A stretch of DNA of 13,215 nucleotides from Candidatus Humimicrobium oleiphilum (GCA_002304935.1 DBPS01000055.1:1-13215), one strand, 5' to 3'; counted from the first letter of the stretch, positions 1-7,272 are shown. Made by a program: numbers and translations. Notes: generated by a model not told the origin, from the sequence alone.

Positions 1-635
1 GCAAGCGCTCTTTCAGAAAGGATTCCTGATATTTCAGGCTCAAAATCCCCGAAGAGTGTTTTTGATTTTTCTATTACAACAGGTTTTATCCCGATTTTTA
101 TTAATGCCTCTGCCATAAGCAGCCCTATGGAACCTCCGCCTATTATCGCTGCCTTTAAAGGGCTGTTTTTATTTATATAATTTTTTAGCGAAAGAGCATC
201 TGCAACATTTCTGAAATGAAAGACATTGCATGAATTTTCAAGGCCGTCTGTTTTTAAATCTATAGGTTTTGCCCCGCTGCAGATAATAAGCCTGTCATAA
301 TTAAAAACAGTGTTTTCAGAACTGCCTTTAAACTTTACTGAAAGTTCTTTTTTATTTGGGTTAACTTCTGTGACTTTATGTCCGGTGAGTATTTTTATTT
401 TTCTTTTTTCTTCAAAAAACCGGGGAGAATAAACAAATAGTTTATTTATATCATCCACTATTCCTGAAATAAAATAGGGGAGGCCGCATGTCCCGTAAGA
501 TATATGTTCTCCGCTTTCAAGTACTGTTATATCAATATCGGCAGCATTTCTTCTTGCCTGGCTTGCTGCAGCAAGACCCGCAACATTTCCCCCTATTACT
601 ATAAGACGCTGTTTTTCATTTTTGTTAAAATACAT
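1..635 (-). CDS. FAD-dependent pyridine nucleotide-disulfide oxidoreductase, CoA-disulfide reductase/NADH oxidase-like (partial, C-terminus beyond window)
   Basis: I translated this by hand from the reverse strand. The frame is open from an ATG at 635 to the window edge, giving 211 codons without the C-terminus. An N-terminal dinucleotide fold follows a beta strand (LIVIGGNVAGLAA, residues 11-23) and should bind FAD. A cysteine sits in YGTCGLPY (C50), the position of the single redox cysteine of coenzyme A-disulfide reductases and related NADH oxidases. The strand LIICSGAKP (116-124) matches the usual ATG-like motif. A second nucleotide-binding motif, IIGGGSIGLLMAEA (164-177), should bind NAD(P)H. 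Family members run to about 440-560 residues, so roughly half is missing. Likely role: cytoplasmic thiol or oxygen/peroxide redox homeostasis. No clear Shine-Dalgarno precedes the ATG. The gene diverges from the transketolase gene at 834. Family is confident; exact substrate (CoA disulfide, polysulfide, oxygen) is not. Confidence 0.85.
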   Translation of the reverse strand, partial: MYFNKNEKQRLIVIGGNVAGLAAASQARRNAADIDITVLESGEHISYGTCGLPYFISGIVDDINKLFVYSPRFFEEKRKIKILTGHKVTEVNPNKKELSVKFKGSSENTVFNYDRLIICSGAKPIDLKTDGLENSCNVFHFRNVADALSLKNYINKNSPLKAAIIGGGSIGLLMAEALIKIGIKPVVIEKSKTLFGDFEPEISGILSERAL

Positions 636-672
636 TTTTAACTGATTTTCAAACTTAATTTTTTTGACTTTT

Positions 673-687
673 TACTATATTATAGTA
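673..687. promoter_or_regulatory. Odd palindrome containing a perfect -10 hexamer for the leftward flavoenzyme gene
   Basis: TACTATA-T-TATAGTA is a 7-base inverted repeat around a single central base. Read on the minus strand it contains TATAAT (684 to 679), about 44 bases upstream of the flavoenzyme ATG at 635. No good -35 hexamer stands 16-18 bases further upstream, so a promoter needs either an activator or a different -35. The symmetry over the -10 could be an operator or chance in AT-rich DNA. The sequence is certain; the function is a guess. Confidence 0.25.
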
Positions 688-713
688 TTTCAGTGAATTT
701 TTCTATTTAGCAA

Positions 714-741
714 TTGAATAATTCAGCAAATATGGTATAAA
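714..741 (+). promoter_or_regulatory. Candidate sigma-70-type promoter for transketolase N-terminal subunit
   Basis: TTGAAT (714-719) is followed after 16 bases by TATAAA (736-741), with TGG directly before the -10 giving an extended -10 (TGn). Transcription would start near 748, leaving a leader of about 86 bases before the ATG at 834. Each hexamer is close to consensus, but the region is AT-rich, so chance matches are common. Confidence 0.4.
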
Positions 742-751
742 TTTTAATAAC

Positions 752-774
752 TGTTTTAAGACTGATTTAAAACA
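752..774. repeat. 8-base inverted repeat in the transketolase leader, TGTTTTAA-N7-TTAAAACA
   Basis: The arms are 752-759 and 767-774 and match perfectly with a 7-base centre. It begins just after the predicted transcription start (about 748). It could be a dimeric-repressor operator or a weak 5' hairpin. The right arm with its flank, TTTAAAACAAGT (766-777), recurs exactly at 13204-13215 upstream of the aldolase gene. Presence of the repeat is certain; a regulatory role is inferred only from position and symmetry. Confidence 0.4.
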
Positions 775-833
775 AGTTATGTATTCTGTTCTGTTCTGAA
801 AATAAAAAACTATTATCTACCGAAAGGATTTTT

Positions 834-1658
834 ATGGATGCAGAAATGAAAAAAATGTTAGAGGGAAAAGCAGAAGATATAAGAGTCGACATTATTGATA
901 TGCTTTGTGAATCAGGTTCCGGCCATCCCGGCGGCTCTTTATCAATGGCTGACATATTTTCCTATCTTTATTTTAGCGGAAGCCTGAATATAGACCCAGA
1001 AAATCCCAGGATGGAAGATAGGGACAGAGTCGTTCTTTCAAAGGGACATGCATGTCCGGTACTATATGCTACTCTTGCTGAAAAAGGTTTCTTTGAGAAA
1101 TCACATCTTAAAACTTTAAGAAAATTCGGAAGCATCCTTCAGGGGCACCCTGATATGAAAAAAGTTCCGGGAGTGGAAATGTCAACAGGCTCACTTGGCC
1201 AGGGCCTTTCAGCTGCTGTAGGAATGGCAATGGGTCTCAGGCTGGATAAAAAAGATGCCCATGTATTTGCTATCCTCGGTGACGGGGAATGTGATGAAGG
1301 ACAGATATGGGAAGCAGCAATGGCTGCAGCGCATTATGAGCTGGGCAACCTTATAGGGATACTTGACAGAAACGGTCTCCAGATAGACGGATTTACAAAA
1401 GACGTAATGAACACTGAACCCATGATAGATAAATGGCTTTCTTTCGGATGGCATGTAATAGAGATAGACGCTCATAATTTTGATGAGATAGAAAGTGCCA
1501 TTTCCCAGGCAAAAGAAGTAAAGAATGCTCCTGTAATGATAGTTGCCAATTCCGTAAAAGGCAAAGGTGTATCTTTTATGGAAAATGAATGCGGATGGCA
1601 TGGAAAAGCTCCAAGCCTGGAAGAAGCAGAAAAAGCAAAATCCGAGATAGCGGGATAA
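834..1658 (+). CDS. tkt: Transketolase, N-terminal subunit (thiamine-diphosphate-binding half of a split enzyme)
   Basis: This 274-residue protein is a stand-alone N-terminal transketolase half, normal length for split enzymes. Visible motifs are SGSGHPGG (27-34, with the active-site His H31), SKGHA (69-73, H72), QGHPD (103-107, H105), GSLGQGLS (119-126), and the thiamine-diphosphate/metal signature GDGE (149-152) ending at N180, thirty residues after D150. Together with the C-terminal subunit it should transfer two-carbon ketol units between pentose, triose and hexose phosphates in the cytoplasm. The start is supported by GAAAGGA (822-828), 5 bases before the ATG. The partner half is not adjacent: it begins at 7433, with the AI-2E gene and the pot operon in between. 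It diverges from the flavoenzyme gene and is followed after 61 bases by the AI-2E gene. Confidence 0.95.
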   Translation: MDAEMKKMLEGKAEDIRVDIIDMLCESGSGHPGGSLSMADIFSYLYFSGSLNIDPENPRMEDRDRVVLSKGHACPVLYATLAEKGFFEKSHLKTLRKFGSILQGHPDMKKVPGVEMSTGSLGQGLSAAVGMAMGLRLDKKDAHVFAILGDGECDEGQIWEAAMAAAHYELGNLIGILDRNGLQIDGFTKDVMNTEPMIDKWLSFGWHVIEIDAHNFDEIESAISQAKEVKNAPVMIVANSVKGKGVSFMENECGWHGKAPSLEEAEKAKSEIAG

Positions 1659-1673
1659 AATAAATTTATTTTA
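1656..1673. repeat. 18-base A/T palindrome overlapping the transketolase N-subunit stop codon
   Basis: TAAAATAAATTTATTTTA is its own reverse complement and begins with the TAA stop of the upstream gene. It has no G or C and no following T-run beyond the palindrome itself, so it is a poor intrinsic terminator. It may be chance in an AT-rich spacer or a weak transcript-end or protein-binding site. Confidence 0.3.
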
Positions 1674-1719
1674 AAATCATCACTTGTAATATTCCTGATA
1701 TAAAAAAACCAAAGCTTAA

Positions 1720-2820
1720 ATGCATAAGCTAAAAAAAACAGGAAGCATCCAGACTATGGGGAGCATAGGTATTTTTTCATGGTCCCTAATAGGCCTGGTT
1801 ATAATAATTGTCGGAATATTTTATGTATTATCCCTTTTAAAAATTGCAATAATACCTGCAATTATAGGGGTATTTATTGCTTATATGCTTTTGCCGCTGG
1901 TAAAACTTCTAAGGAAAAAACTTAAGAAGATAGTTGCGGTTTCAATTACCTATGTAATATTTCTTATAATTATCTTTGTTATATTCTTCTTTATAATCCC
2001 GCTTGTAATAGATGAATTTAAATCTTTTATAATAAAGCTTCCCATATATATCTACAGATTCTCGCTTTTCGTAAGCAATAACCTAAAGAATAATATCCTG
2101 CTTAAAAGCATTGAAGAAATGACGGGACTTTCATTTCTTCCAGGAAATCCCCTGGAAGTAACAAAATATTTTATCGAGAACATTAACCTCAGTGAAATTA
2201 ATCTTTTCAGGGGCGCAGCATCTTTTACTGTGACCATTATCAACGTAGTAATAAATTTTATAATAGGGCCTGTACTTGGATTTTATATTTTAAAGGATTC
2301 CGACAAATTGGTCGTGAATATCGTAAAGGCAATTCCTGAAAGAACAAAACTTCATTCTGTTTCGCTTATAAACAGGGTCAACAATGTTTTTGAAAAATTT
2401 ATAAGGGGTCAGTTTCTTGACGCTGCAATACTTGCAATAATCCTGACAATATCGCTTGGTATTTTAAAAATAGAGTTTGCTTCACTTATAGGAGTAATGA
2501 TTTTTGTATTCTGCCTTATTCCTGTTTTCGGCCTTATTTTTCCGGCAATACCAGCAATCATACTTGCACTTTTAAGTTCGCCGATGAAGGCACTTGTGGT
2601 ATTTCTGATTTTTATCGGTGTCTATATTATTAACTATTTCTTCATCCTGCCATTTATAATGAAGGATAGGACAGGAGTGCATCCCGGAATAATAATACTT
2701 TCCATAATTGCGGGATGGGCTTTATTCGGCTGGCTGGGTGTATTTATTGCTGTTCCAGTTGTAGCAATTTTGCAGGAAATATTGAAATTCTATCTGGTTG
2801 AAAAAGCAAATCTTGCTTAA
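1720..2820 (+). CDS. AI-2E family transporter (PerM/TqsA-type membrane protein)
   Basis: The 366-residue protein is very hydrophobic, with about eight membrane segments in the AI-2E layout: two near residues 17-65, one at about 70-97, a polar stretch at about 100-160, then about 165-190 and a dense cluster from 225 to the end. The C-terminal ending GWLGVFIAVPVVAILQEI (about 338-355) is typical of the family. Members export small molecules such as autoinducer-2 or act as Na+/H+ antiporters; the substrate here cannot be read from sequence. The first ATG (1720) has no Shine-Dalgarno. An in-frame ATG at 1756 (Met13) has AGGAAG at 1740-1745, 10 bases upstream, and would give 354 residues, so it is a reasonable alternative. 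It may be co-transcribed with the transketolase N half. Its TAA overlaps the potA stop tail to tail. Confidence 0.85.
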   Translation: MHKLKKTGSIQTMGSIGIFSWSLIGLVIIIVGIFYVLSLLKIAIIPAIIGVFIAYMLLPLVKLLRKKLKKIVAVSITYVIFLIIIFVIFFFIIPLVIDEFKSFIIKLPIYIYRFSLFVSNNLKNNILLKSIEEMTGLSFLPGNPLEVTKYFIENINLSEINLFRGAASFTVTIINVVINFIIGPVLGFYILKDSDKLVVNIVKAIPERTKLHSVSLINRVNNVFEKFIRGQFLDAAILAIILTISLGILKIEFASLIGVMIFVFCLIPVFGLIFPAIPAIILALLSSPMKALVVFLIFIGVYIINYFFILPFIMKDRTGVHPGIIILSIIAGWALFGWLGVFIAVPVVAILQEILKFYLVEKANLA

Positions 2821-4109
2821 TAAAATAAAGTACCTTCCTCAATGTCCCAGAAAAAATCTATACTGCTGCCTGCTGTAAGTCCAAGAAAGTATCTTTCGTT
2901 TTTGACTTCGGCTTTTAATCTTCCGATTTGTTCTGACCTTATTGTAAATCTTATGTCCGGTCCTTCAAAGATAAGGGATTCTATAGTTCCCTGATAAAAA
3001 TTTAAATCTTCAGGATTAATATTTTCCTGTGCGGTTCTATTGCTTTTATTATTTTCTCCTCTATTTTTAATATCATGACTACTCGTTTTTATCGATATCG
3101 CATGTCTCAGGCCGATTTTTTCAGGTCTTATAAAAAAAACCATATCTTCCGTATTGTTCCTGGAAATGATATTTTCAAAAACACCACTTCTGATTTTATG
3201 TTTTATGCTTCCGCCATATTTTGTGGTACATATGATTTTGTCAAATTGATTTATATTATTCTCATTGCCTGCGGGCATCTGTGGCTGGTTTTCTTTATCT
3301 TCCATTGTATTTTTTAAATTTTTCAAATCTGTTTTCATATTCCCATAATCTTCATTACTGAATTTTTTTATGCCTTCAAGTTTTATAAAATTTCCGGCAC
3401 CTATAAAATCTGCAACAAAAACATCGGAAGGGTGATTATATATTTCGTAAGGAGAGTCTGTCTGTATTACTTTTCCGTTATTCATGACTGCAATGGTGTC
3501 TGACATAGTCAGGGCTTCTCCCTGATCATGAGTCACATAAAGAAATGTGGTGCCTGTTCTTTTCTGGATTTCCTTTAGCTCGTATTGCATCGAAATACGC
3601 AGTTTTTTATCAAGATTTGCAAGAGGTTCATCTAAAAGAAGGATTTCAGGTTCTATAATAAGCGATCTTGCAAGAGCTACCCTCTGCTGCTGTCCACCGG
3701 AAAGTTCTGTTATCCTTCTGTTTTCCAGCCCTGAGAGATTAACAATATTTATTATTTTCTTCAGCTTTTCGTTTATGATTTCTGCAGATAGTTTTCTTTT
3801 TTTCAGGCCGTAAATAATATTCTCCTTCACATTCATATGTGGGAATAAAGCAAGGTTTTGAAAAACAAGGCTGGTCCTTCTTTTATTCGGAGGCACGCCC
3901 CGCATATTCAGTGCGTCTATAAAAATATCTCCCTGGTCTGCATCAATAAAACCGCCTATCATTCGGAGAGTAGTAGTTTTGCCGCAGCCTGAAGGTCCAA
4001 GCAGTGAGAAAAAGCTTCCTTCTTTTATCTTTAATGATACATTATCGACTGCAGTAAAACTGCCGTATTTCTTGACTACATTTTTAAGTTCGACTATATA
4101 TTTTTCCAA
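2817..4109 (-). CDS. potA: Spermidine/putrescine-type ABC transporter ATP-binding protein PotA
   Basis: This is a 430-residue ABC ATPase that powers the importer formed with PotB, PotC and PotD. Visible motifs are Walker A GPSGCGKTT (38-46), Q-loop Q83, signature LSGGQ (135-139), Walker B with D159 and E160 (LLLDEP), D-loop LANLD (162-166) and switch H193. The C-terminal regulatory/TOBE region follows (IRPEKIGL, 325-332). It is longer than the usual 350-380 residues. Two Asn/Lys/Glu-rich, probably disordered stretches (about 245-287 and 337-368) interrupt the C-terminal region. The start codon is TTG: a TAA lies directly before it in frame, and the next Met (49) lies beyond Walker A. A weak AGGG lies about 10 bases upstream. 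It is the last gene of the potBCDA run, 77 bases after potD. Substrate specificity is not set by this subunit. Confidence 0.9.
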   Translation of the reverse strand: MEKYIVELKNVVKKYGSFTAVDNVSLKIKEGSFFSLLGPSGCGKTTTLRMIGGFIDADQGDIFIDALNMRGVPPNKRRTSLVFQNLALFPHMNVKENIIYGLKKRKLSAEIINEKLKKIINIVNLSGLENRRITELSGGQQQRVALARSLIIEPEILLLDEPLANLDKKLRISMQYELKEIQKRTGTTFLYVTHDQGEALTMSDTIAVMNNGKVIQTDSPYEIYNHPSDVFVADFIGAGNFIKLEGIKKFSNEDYGNMKTDLKNLKNTMEDKENQPQMPAGNENNINQFDKIICTTKYGGSIKHKIRSGVFENIISRNNTEDMVFFIRPEKIGLRHAISIKTSSHDIKNRGENNKSNRTAQENINPEDLNFYQGTIESLIFEGPDIRFTIRSEQIGRLKAEVKNERYFLGLTAGSSIDFFWDIEEGTLFY

Positions 4110-4186
4110 TTACAAAAGCCCTGATCTGATTAAAATATTTTTAATATAAACCTTCCAGAATTTTATCGATATATCAGAAGAAAGTA

Positions 4187-5371
4187 TCAGGATAGTGATA
4201 TTTCTTCCCAGAAGACAGTATAAGCATCTATTACGCTCTGGGGAAAGTTCAGCTGCCAAACCAGTCCTTTGATCTGCTCATCTGTATAAATGAAAAATTC
4301 CTTATTTTCTATATCTGCTTTTTCAAGAGCGTTGCTTACAGTTGTTATATTTCCTTCTTCAGTAACAATCGCAGCAATATCGTCTCTGAGCATGAAATCA
4401 AGGAATTTGTAAGCCCCTTCTTCATTCTGTACGCTTGCCGGTATCATGAAAGTGTCTGTCCATCCAAGGCCTCCGGTAGACGGAAGGATATATTTGAATT
4501 TCGGATCTGATATCATCAGATTTCTTCCTCCTCCGTCCCACATATGGCTTACCCATACCTCTTCATTTTTTAACATGTCCATTATCTCCGCACCGGTACC
4601 ATAAAATTTCAGCACATTTTCCTTTAGTTCAATTACTTTTGGTTTTATTTTTTCAAGCGTAGATTCAGTATCGGTTATCAGGCTGCTTCTTGGAATATCT
4701 TCAAGATCAAGGCATATCATTACAGATTCCGCTGAATTTCTTGCAGATACCCTGCCTTTTAATTCCTTATCGAACAGTATCTCCCATCCGGCATTATCAA
4801 GGGAACCTCTATATCTGGCTGTGTTTACTACTATTCCGCTGGTTCCGAAAACATAAGGAATTACATAAGTGTCTCCTGAACCCATAGCGCTCCCGTCCCA
4901 CATACTCCATTGCTGGTTTTTAAAAGAATCTCCGATATTCTTGTAATTCGGAATTTTGTCAATATCCAGGGCTGAAGCCAGGTTTTGTTCATATAGCCGG
5001 TTTACCTGGTTTTGTGTAGGCATTATAATATCAGCTTTGCCTCCACCCTCAAGAAGAGTTATCATTGTCCCGTTATCAGCAGCAAGGGTTATATTTAATT
5101 TTATGCCTGTTTCATTTTCAAACACTTCAATGACCTTTTCAGGCAGATATCCTTCCCAGACGTGTATGTCAAGGACTCCTGCATTTTCATCTGAAGCCTT
5201 CTTTTCCAATTCAGTTTCTGATGTCTGCTCTTCTGCAGCAGAGGTTGTCTGGGCTTTTTCCTGAGCAGCGGATGTATCTGGCTGGTTTGCTGATCCAGGT
5301 CTGCATCCGAAAGTCGAAGAAATAAAAATAATAGCCGATAATGTTAAGAATAAAATAAGAAATTTCTTCAT
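4187..5371 (-). CDS. potD: Spermidine/putrescine-type ABC transporter substrate-binding lipoprotein PotD
   Basis: This 394-residue periplasmic-type solute-binding protein captures the ligand for PotBC. The chosen start, ATG at 5371, has GGAGGG (5380-5375) 3 bases upstream. A longer frame from 5407 would place that site inside the gene. Residues 1-23 form a lipoprotein signal (MKK, a hydrophobic stretch, C23 as the lipidated residue, with a slightly unusual TFGC lipobox). A Ser/Thr/Ala/Glu-rich linker (about 24-65) tethers the domain. The fold begins at LDIHVWEGYLPEKV (about 67-80). Compared from memory with E. coli PotD, the polyamine-site aromatics W72, Y75, W278 and W304 and acidic D306 (in GWTD) appear kept. 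The equivalents of Y85 and D168 look like Asn and Y293 looks changed too, so the ligand could be a polyamine or a related cation. The gene follows potC after a 234-base spacer with its own promoter-like sequence. Confidence 0.9.
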   Translation of the reverse strand: MKKFLILFLTLSAIIFISSTFGCRPGSANQPDTSAAQEKAQTTSAAEEQTSETELEKKASDENAGVLDIHVWEGYLPEKVIEVFENETGIKLNITLAADNGTMITLLEGGGKADIIMPTQNQVNRLYEQNLASALDIDKIPNYKNIGDSFKNQQWSMWDGSAMGSGDTYVIPYVFGTSGIVVNTARYRGSLDNAGWEILFDKELKGRVSARNSAESVMICLDLEDIPRSSLITDTESTLEKIKPKVIELKENVLKFYGTGAEIMDMLKNEEVWVSHMWDGGGRNLMISDPKFKYILPSTGGLGWTDTFMIPASVQNEEGAYKFLDFMLRDDIAAIVTEEGNITTVSNALEKADIENKEFFIYTDEQIKGLVWQLNFPQSVIDAYTVFWEEISLS

Positions 5372-5374
5372 TTT

Positions 5375-5380
5375 CCCTCC
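5375..5380 (-). promoter_or_regulatory. Strong Shine-Dalgarno deciding the potD start
   Basis: On the minus strand GGAGGG lies 3 bases before the ATG at 5371. It falls inside the longer open frame that begins at 5407, and the peptide from 5371 starts with a clean lipoprotein signal, so translation from 5371 is preferred. Confidence 0.75.
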
Positions 5381-5499
5381 AAAATAATTTTTAATAACAC
5401 CTGCCAAGAAAAATTAATATTTTAATAAGAAAAACGATAACATAAAAATAAAAACTATAATTATATTATTATAATCTGCAAATATTCGGATTTTAAATA

Positions 5500-5527
5500 A
5501 TTATAATAAAAATTATTGTATTAACAA
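5500..5527 (-). promoter_or_regulatory. Candidate internal promoter ahead of potD
   Basis: On the minus strand TTGTTA (5527-5522) is separated by 16 bases from a perfect TATAAT (5505-5500). Transcription would start near 5493, about 120 bases before the potD ATG. This would let the binding protein be made in excess over the permeases, which is common for ABC importers. The region is nearly all A/T, so a chance match is possible. Confidence 0.3.
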
Positions 5528-5556
5528 TAAAGGTCATTATAGAAGCCTGTATTTTG

Positions 5557-5584
5557 CTGCGAGCTGGTGCTGTTTTTAGCGCAG
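5557..5584 (-). other. GC-containing stem-loop in the potC-potD spacer
   Basis: CTGCG-AG-CT (5557-5565) can pair with AGCGCAG (5578-5584): seven base pairs with a two-base bulge and a 12-base loop. It is the only G+C-rich patch in an otherwise A/T spacer and lies about 22 bases after the potC stop in the transcribed direction. No T-run follows on the minus strand, so it is not a standard terminator. It could protect the potBC message 3' end or be a processing site. Pairing was worked out by hand. Confidence 0.3.
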
Positions 5585-5605
5585 AACCATAATCATTAAA
5601 CAATA

Positions 5606-6415
5606 TCATGATTTTAATACCCTTGTATTTTTAATTCTGCCAAGCGATGCCCTGGTTAAGATGTAAAGGGCAACCATTATAATAGTAAAGCCGGTTACAA
5701 TGACAGAAATCACGTTAACTTTCGGAGATATTCCAAATCTTAACTGGGAGAAAATATAAACCGGGATAGTGACATTATTGCCTATGAGAAAATAAGTAAC
5801 TATAAATTCATTCCAGCTTATCATAAAAGAGAAAACCCATCCGGCAAGCATTGCAGGCATCAGAGCTGGCAGGATGATGTCTTTAATGCTTGAAAACCAT
5901 GAAGCACCAAGATCAACGGCTGCCTCCTGGATGCTGCCGGAAAAACCTTCTATTCTTCCCAGCATGATAAGCACGACATAACTCATGCTTATTGATACAT
6001 GTGAAAGTATCACGGAAGGTATGCCCAGGGGAATTGTGAGAGTCCTGAAAAATACCAGAACTGCAATTCCGATAGTCAGGCTCGGCATCAGCACAGGAAG
6101 AATAAGCAATCCCAGAAAAAGCCCTTTGTTTTTAAGGCTGCTGTTCATAATTCCGAAAGCAAGAGCGGTACCAAGAAGTGTTGAAACAGTAGCAGATACA
6201 AAAGCTATCAGTACACTGTTTATAATTGCTTTTTTTGCAATGGAGTCATTAAACAGCTGCACAAACCACTTCCATGTAAATCCGCTCAGGGGGAAATTAT
6301 ATCCTTCATTACTATTCCAGGCAAAAATGAATATTATTATTATGGGAAGTAAAATATAAATAAAAAATAATATGGTATAAATCTGAAGAAGAACGGGCTT
6401 TCTTTTTTCCATCAT
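5606..6415 (-). CDS. potC: Spermidine/putrescine-type ABC transporter permease PotC
   Basis: This 269-residue inner-membrane permease is the second of the pair forming the transport channel with PotB. The N-terminal membrane segment (about 11-34) is followed by a loop with FTWKWF, as in the PotC family, and further segments at about 63-90, 100-125, 132-153, 180-203 and 235-257. The cytoplasmic EAA loop that docks the ATPase is EAAVDLGAS (from E164) running into ILPALMPA. The start ATG (6415) overlaps the potB stop by four bases (ATGA), pointing to translational coupling. A second ATG (6412) directly follows, and the AGGGG upstream suits either. Length and motifs are normal for the family. Confidence 0.92.
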   Translation of the reverse strand: MMEKRKPVLLQIYTILFFIYILLPIIIIFIFAWNSNEGYNFPLSGFTWKWFVQLFNDSIAKKAIINSVLIAFVSATVSTLLGTALAFGIMNSSLKNKGLFLGLLILPVLMPSLTIGIAVLVFFRTLTIPLGIPSVILSHVSISMSYVVLIMLGRIEGFSGSIQEAAVDLGASWFSSIKDIILPALMPAMLAGWVFSFMISWNEFIVTYFLIGNNVTIPVYIFSQLRFGISPKVNVISVIVTGFTIIMVALYILTRASLGRIKNTRVLKS

Positions 6416-7272
6416 AACCCCTGATTTTTATATATAGACTTTAATCCGAACAGCTTTGAATAAATAAATATCATTGCCAGGGATATAAGAGCCAGGGCCA
6501 GGGTAAAAGCAGACCCGAAATTCCAGTTGCCCACTTCTATGAACTGGTTTTCAATGATATTCCCGATCATCATGGAATTTGTACCTCCGAGTATTGCAGG
6601 AATGGCAAAAGAACCCAGAACAGGGATAAAGACAAGTATCGTGCCTGCAAAAATCCCTGTAAGGCTCAGGCGGAAGATTATGTCAAAAAAAGCTCTTGTC
6701 CTGGATGCTCCAAGATCCAGGGCAGCTTCCAGAAGGCTGTTGTCTATTCTTGAGATAGTGGCATATAAAGGTAAAATCATCATAGGAGTGTTTGTGTAAA
6801 TAAGGCCAAGAATTACTGCAAACTCTGTATAAAGTATCCTTAATGGCACATCTGTGACATTAAGGCCCAGGAGTATTTTATTTACTATGCCATTTTCAGA
6901 AATGATGAGTTTCCATGCAAAAGTTCTTATCAGATAGTTAACCCAGAAAGGAATCATAAGGGCTACTATAAGGATCTTGTCATATTTTGTTTTTTTTGCC
7001 AGAAAATATGCTATGGGATATGCAAAAGCAATTGAGAAAAATGTAGTGATAAGGCTGATTCTTATCGATCTTCCCAGAAGCAGAAGATAGTGCTTTCTCT
7101 GGAATATTATAAGAAAATTTTCAAAAGTGAAATTTACGGGTGTTCCAGGCCTTAAAAAATTATCGATAAAAGCATAAATAAGAATTATTACAAGAGGTAA
7201 CATGAAGAAAAACAAGAACCACAAAAAACCCGGATATATAAGATTTTTATTCTTTTTTAAAAGCTGGCTCAT
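6412..7272 (-). CDS. potB: Spermidine/putrescine-type ABC transporter permease PotB
   Basis: This 286-residue inner-membrane permease is the first gene of the potB-potC-potD-potA run. The first membrane segment (about 12-34, GFLWFLFFFMLPLVIILIYAF) comes right after a Lys-rich N-terminus. RSIRISLITTFFS marks the start of the permease core, and the cytoplasmic EAA loop EAALDLGAS begins at E182. The PVLGSFAIPAILGG stretch after the loop is characteristic of PotB-type permeases. No clear Shine-Dalgarno precedes the ATG (ATAAAACAATG). The 160-base region before it is shared with the divergent transketolase C-terminal gene, so the two transcription units may be regulated from the same intergenic DNA. 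Confidence 0.92.
   Translation of the reverse strand: MSQLLKKNKNLIYPGFLWFLFFFMLPLVIILIYAFIDNFLRPGTPVNFTFENFLIIFQRKHYLLLLGRSIRISLITTFFSIAFAYPIAYFLAKKTKYDKILIVALMIPFWVNYLIRTFAWKLIISENGIVNKILLGLNVTDVPLRILYTEFAVILGLIYTNTPMMILPLYATISRIDNSLLEAALDLGASRTRAFFDIIFRLSLTGIFAGTILVFIPVLGSFAIPAILGGTNSMMIGNIIENQFIEVGNWNFGSAFTLALALISLAMIFIYSKLFGLKSIYKNQGL

Noticed and set aside
664..686. TTGACT (664-669) with TATAGT (681-686) as a promoter for the plus strand
   Set aside because: The spacing is only 11 bases, too short for a sigma-70 promoter. The 714-741 pair is better placed.
1209..1601. Minus-strand 130-codon open frame inside the transketolase N-terminal gene
   Set aside because: It is antisense to a gene with clear catalytic motifs, and its translation shows no recognisable domain. 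It is a shadow frame.
4129..4145. Inverted repeat ATTAAAA-TAT-TTTTAAT between potD and potA
   Set aside because: It is all A/T with a three-base centre and lies within an operon spacer. It is probably compositional and too weak for a terminator.
5372..5407. Longer potD from ATG at 5407 (12 extra residues)
   Set aside because: The strong GGAGGG site lies inside that extension, and the signal peptide begins cleanly at 5371.
2817..7272. pot operon as a recently inserted mobile element between the tkt halves
   Set aside because: No transposase, terminal inverted repeats or direct target repeats were found at its edges, and base composition by eye matches the neighbours. Rearrangement remains possible, but a mobile element is not supported.
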